Made by a program: the position numbers and the translations under genes. 64,000 bases of DNA from Streptomyces sp. SDr-06 (lineage in GTDB: Bacteria; Actinomycetota; Actinomycetes; Streptomycetales; Streptomycetaceae). The DNA lies in NCBI RefSeq assembly GCF_003324565.1, contig NZ_QOLA01000001.1, forward strand, positions 620,001 to 684,000, written 5' to 3'. The notes beneath the pieces were generated by a model. It did not search any database, was not told where the DNA came from, and saw only the letters and a list, made by a program, of their open reading frames with translations. Shown here piece by piece: positions 61,772-64,000 of this stretch; the first letter of the stretch is position 1; each line of letters starts with the position of its first letter.

Positions 61772-62725
61772 TCACTTGAGCAACGCCGCCGCGTCCGCCC
61801 GCCGGGCCGAGGCGGCGGCCGCCGCCCCCACCAGACCGGCGTCCGTACCCATCAGCGCCGGCGCCACGGTGAGGCGCTGCACGAAGGAGAGCGTGGCGTA
61901 GTCGCGCAGCGCCCGGCGCAGGGGGGCGAACAGGACGTCGCCCGCGCCCGCCACTCCCCCGCCTATGACGGCGATCTCGATCTCGACCAGCGTCGCGGTC
62001 GCGGCGATCCCCGCCGCCAGGGCCTGGGCCGCGCGCTCGAAGGAGGCCACCGCGACCGGGTCGCCGCGCCGCGCGGCCGCGGCGACGGCGGCGGCCGAGG
62101 TGTCGCCGTCGGGGCCGGGACGCCAGCCACCCTCCAGGGCCCGCCGGGCGATGTTGGGGCCGCTGGCGATCCGCTCCACACAGCCACGCGCCCCGCACGG
62201 GCACGCGTCGCCGTCGAGGTCGACGCTGATGTGGCCGATGTGGCCCGCGTTGCCGGTGGGGCCCGGGTGAAGTTTGCCGCCGAGAACGAGGCCGCCGCCG
62301 ACGCCGGTGGACACGACCATGCACAGCGCGTTGTCATGGCCGCGCGCCGCACCGAGCCAGTGTTCGGCGGCGGTCATCGCGACACCGTCGCCGACGAGCT
62401 CGACATCGAGCCCGCCGGTGGCCGCGCGCACCCGCTCGACCAGCGGAAACCCGCGCCAGCCGGGGATGTTGACGGGACTGACCGTGCCCGCCGACGCGTC
62501 CACGGGCCCGGCGCTGCCGATGCCGACCGCGCTCGTACGGTGCCACAGCGGGGAGCCGGTCAGCTCGGCGACGACCGCCTCGGCCGCGCGCATCACCGTG
62601 TCGCCGTCCTCATGGGCGGGAGTCGGCCGCTGCGCCCGGACGAGAAGTCGCCCGTCGGCGTCCACCAGGGCTCCGGCGATCTTGGTGCCGCCGATGTCGA
62701 GCGCGGCCACGAGGTCGGTGTGCAT
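61772..62725 (-). CDS. ROK-family sugar kinase, 317 aa
   Basis: ATG 62725. N-terminal phosphate motif 'AALDIGGTKIAGALVDADG', 'GIGSAGPVDASAGTVSPVN', catalytic 'VELVGDGVAMTAAEHW' with Asp, the ROK glycine motif 'STGVGGGLVLGGKLHPGPTG' and the zinc motif 'ACPCGARGCVERIASG'. It probably phosphorylates the imported sugar (glucokinase-like). Divergent from the LacI gene with a shared operator. Confidence 0.92.
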   Translation of the reverse strand: MHTDLVAALDIGGTKIAGALVDADGRLLVRAQRPTPAHEDGDTVMRAAEAVVAELTGSPLWHRTSAVGIGSAGPVDASAGTVSPVNIPGWRGFPLVERVRAATGGLDVELVGDGVAMTAAEHWLGAARGHDNALCMVVSTGVGGGLVLGGKLHPGPTGNAGHIGHISVDLDGDACPCGARGCVERIASGPNIARRALEGGWRPGPDGDTSAAAVAAAARRGDPVAVASFERAAQALAAGIAATATLVEIEIAVIGGGVAGAGDVLFAPLRRALRDYATLSFVQRLTVAPALMGTDAGLVGAAAAASARRADAAALLK

Positions 62726-62789
62726 CGAGGTCGGATCTCCTGGTGAGGGACGGGTAACAGCAGGTCAAGATGAGAGTCTCCATGCATGT

Positions 62790-62801
62790 GACAACGTTGT
62801 C
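62790..62801. promoter_or_regulatory. LacI-type operator
   Basis: GACAACGTTGTC is a perfect 12-bp palindrome with the central CG usual for LacI-family sites. It lies between the divergent ROK kinase and LacI genes, so the regulator likely represses both. Confidence 0.75.
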
Positions 62802-62882
62802 CAGGGCCTATGCTCGACGCCACACACCGTTATGGCACCGGACCGCGCCGGACGGCTCCCGACGACGACAGGACAGCGCACT

Positions 62883-63920
62883 GTGGCCGAGAACGCCCGC
62901 CACCACGAGCCCCGCTACGGCAACCGTCCGACGATGAAGGATGTCGCCGCGCGCGCCGGGGTCGGCCTCAAGACGGTGTCCCGGGTGGTCAACGGGGAGG
63001 CCGGGGTGACCCCGGACACCGAGCGACGGGTGCAGGAGGCCATCGAGGCGCTGGGCTTCCGCCGCAACGACAGCGCGCGGGTGCTGCGCAAGGGGCGCAC
63101 CGCCTCGATCGGCCTGGTCCTCGAGGATCTCGCCGACCCGTTCTACGGGCCGCTCAGCCGGGCCGTGGAGGAGGCCGCGCGGGAGCACGGGGCGCTGCTC
63201 ATCAACGGCTCCAGCGCGGAAGACGCCGACCGCGAGCAGGAGTTGGTGCTCGCCTTCTGCGCCCGCCGGGTCGACGGCCTGATCGTGATCCCCGCCGGGT
63301 CCGACCACCGCTATCTCGAACCGGAGATAAAGGCGGGCGTGGCGACGGTGTTCGTGGACCGTCCGGCGGGGCGGATCGACGCCGACGTGGTCCTGTCCGA
63401 CAGCTTCGGCGGCGCCCGTGCGGGAGTGGCCCATCTCATCGCGCACGGCCACCGCAGGATCGGCTTCATCGGCGACCAGCCGCGCATCCACACCGCCACC
63501 GAGCGGCTGCGCGGCTACCACGCGGCGATGGCGGACGCGGGGCTGACCGTCGACGACTCCTGGGTGTCGCTCGGTTCGACGTCCCCCGAGCGCGTACGCG
63601 CGGCCGCCGAGTCGATGCTGGCGGGGCCGGAGCCGGTCACCGCGCTGTTCGCGGGCAACAACCGGGTGACGGTCACGGCGGTGCGGGTGCTGGCGGGACG
63701 CGAGCGCCCGGTGGCCCTGGTCGGTTTCGACGACATCGAACTCGCCGACCTGCTCGGCATCACGGTCATCTCGCAGGACGCCGCCGCCCTCGGCCGGACG
63801 GCCGCCGAGCTGCTCTTCCGGCGGCTCGACGGCGCCGACGAGACGCCCGCCCGGGTCGAACTGCCCACCGCGCTGATCGAGCGCGGCTCGGGCGAGATCC
63901 CCCCGCCCACGGACGCGTAG
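62883..63920 (+). CDS. LacI-family transcription regulator, 345 aa
   Basis: GTG 62883. LacI HTH and hinge: 'TMKDVAARAGVGLKTVSRVV', 'NGEAGVTPDTERRVQEAIEA', 'LGFRRNDSARVLRKG'. The effector domain has 'SIGLVLEDLADPFYGPLSRA' and 'RRIGFIGDQPRIHTATERLR', ending 'LIERGSGEIPPPTDA'. It probably controls the sugar uptake and kinase genes in response to the sugar or its phosphate. Confidence 0.93.
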   Translation: MAENARHHEPRYGNRPTMKDVAARAGVGLKTVSRVVNGEAGVTPDTERRVQEAIEALGFRRNDSARVLRKGRTASIGLVLEDLADPFYGPLSRAVEEAAREHGALLINGSSAEDADREQELVLAFCARRVDGLIVIPAGSDHRYLEPEIKAGVATVFVDRPAGRIDADVVLSDSFGGARAGVAHLIAHGHRRIGFIGDQPRIHTATERLRGYHAAMADAGLTVDDSWVSLGSTSPERVRAAAESMLAGPEPVTALFAGNNRVTVTAVRVLAGRERPVALVGFDDIELADLLGITVISQDAAALGRTAAELLFRRLDGADETPARVELPTALIERGSGEIPPPTDA

Positions 63921-63940
63921 CGCTCGACCGGCCCCCGGCC

Positions 63941-63962
63941 CCGGCCGTCCGAGGACGGCCGG
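63941..63962. terminator. Terminator after LacI gene
   Basis: CCGGCCGTCC-GA-GGACGGCCGG is a perfect 10-bp stem with a tight 2-nt loop, 21 bp past the LacI stop and just before the stop of a possible leftward gene, so bidirectional. Confidence 0.7.
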
Positions 63963-63968
63963 GCGCGG

Positions 63969-64000
63969 TCAGCAGGCCTTCAGGCCCGGCACCGGCTGGT
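63969..64000 (-). CDS. Possible 3' end of a leftward gene
   Basis: A TGA at 63969-63971 on the minus strand ends an open frame reading 'QPVPGLKAC' to the window edge. The terminator beside it supports a convergent gene, but only ten codons are visible. Confidence 0.3.
   Translation of the reverse strand, partial: QPVPGLKAC

Overview
The window is high-GC actinobacterial DNA, most likely from a Streptomyces chromosome. Codons end strongly in G or C, GTG and TTG starts are common, stop and start codons often overlap, and the recognisable families (TraB/Spd transfer proteins, DUF6221, DUF6907, LacI/ROK sugar cluster) are typical of that genus. About 58 kb is one integrated mobile element whose left end lies outside the window. 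The right-hand 6 kb is host chromosome.

Region 1-16.7 kb is a tailed-phage late operon read right to left. It contains tail-fibre-like proteins, a strange 18-residue-repeat protein, TerS, TerL, portal, minor head protein, a protease-scaffold polyprotein with a nested scaffold start, and a major capsid protein cut by the window edge. A divergent control region with three TGTCTA-N5-TAGACA operators (16.70-16.78 kb) separates it from a short rightward operon (16.8-17.9 kb) ending in a lipoprotein.

Region 18-28.7 kb (leftward) looks like the transfer module of an actinomycete integrative conjugative element (AICE) or conjugative plasmid: a TraB/FtsK-type double-stranded DNA translocase, a Spd-like multi-pass membrane protein, other spread-like proteins, a Zn protein, an excisionase-like HTH and an HNH nuclease. 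It is controlled by a GntR/HutC-type repressor with four TTCTACGTAGAA palindromes. Beside the 3' end of traB is an array of 11-bp phased direct and inverted repeats, placed like a clt transfer locus. Region 28.9-30.6 kb (rightward) carries a DUF6907 protein, a 26-aa zinc peptide and a phosphotransferase.

Region 30.6-55.7 kb is a long leftward early region of tightly coupled small genes, many with Cys-x-x-Cys knuckles. Inside it are a replication block (initiator with a repeat-rich candidate origin, a G39P-like loader, two ParB-like proteins), a RecE-like exonuclease with a putative annealing protein, a DEDD exonuclease, a DNA methyltransferase and two tiny LuxR-type HTH proteins. Region 55.1-58.2 kb is the immunity and integration module: an AlpA/Xis-like HTH, two divergent regulators with shared operators, and a tyrosine integrase whose stop lies about 14 bp from the 3' end of a host gene.

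Region 58.2-64 kb is a host carbohydrate uptake cluster: two ABC permeases, a Tat/lipoprotein binding protein, a ROK kinase and a divergent LacI repressor with a clear operator.

The main point of interest is one element carrying both a virion-building and DNA-packaging programme and a TraB-type conjugation module with a clt-like array. This suggests a prophage that could move either as a virion or by conjugation.
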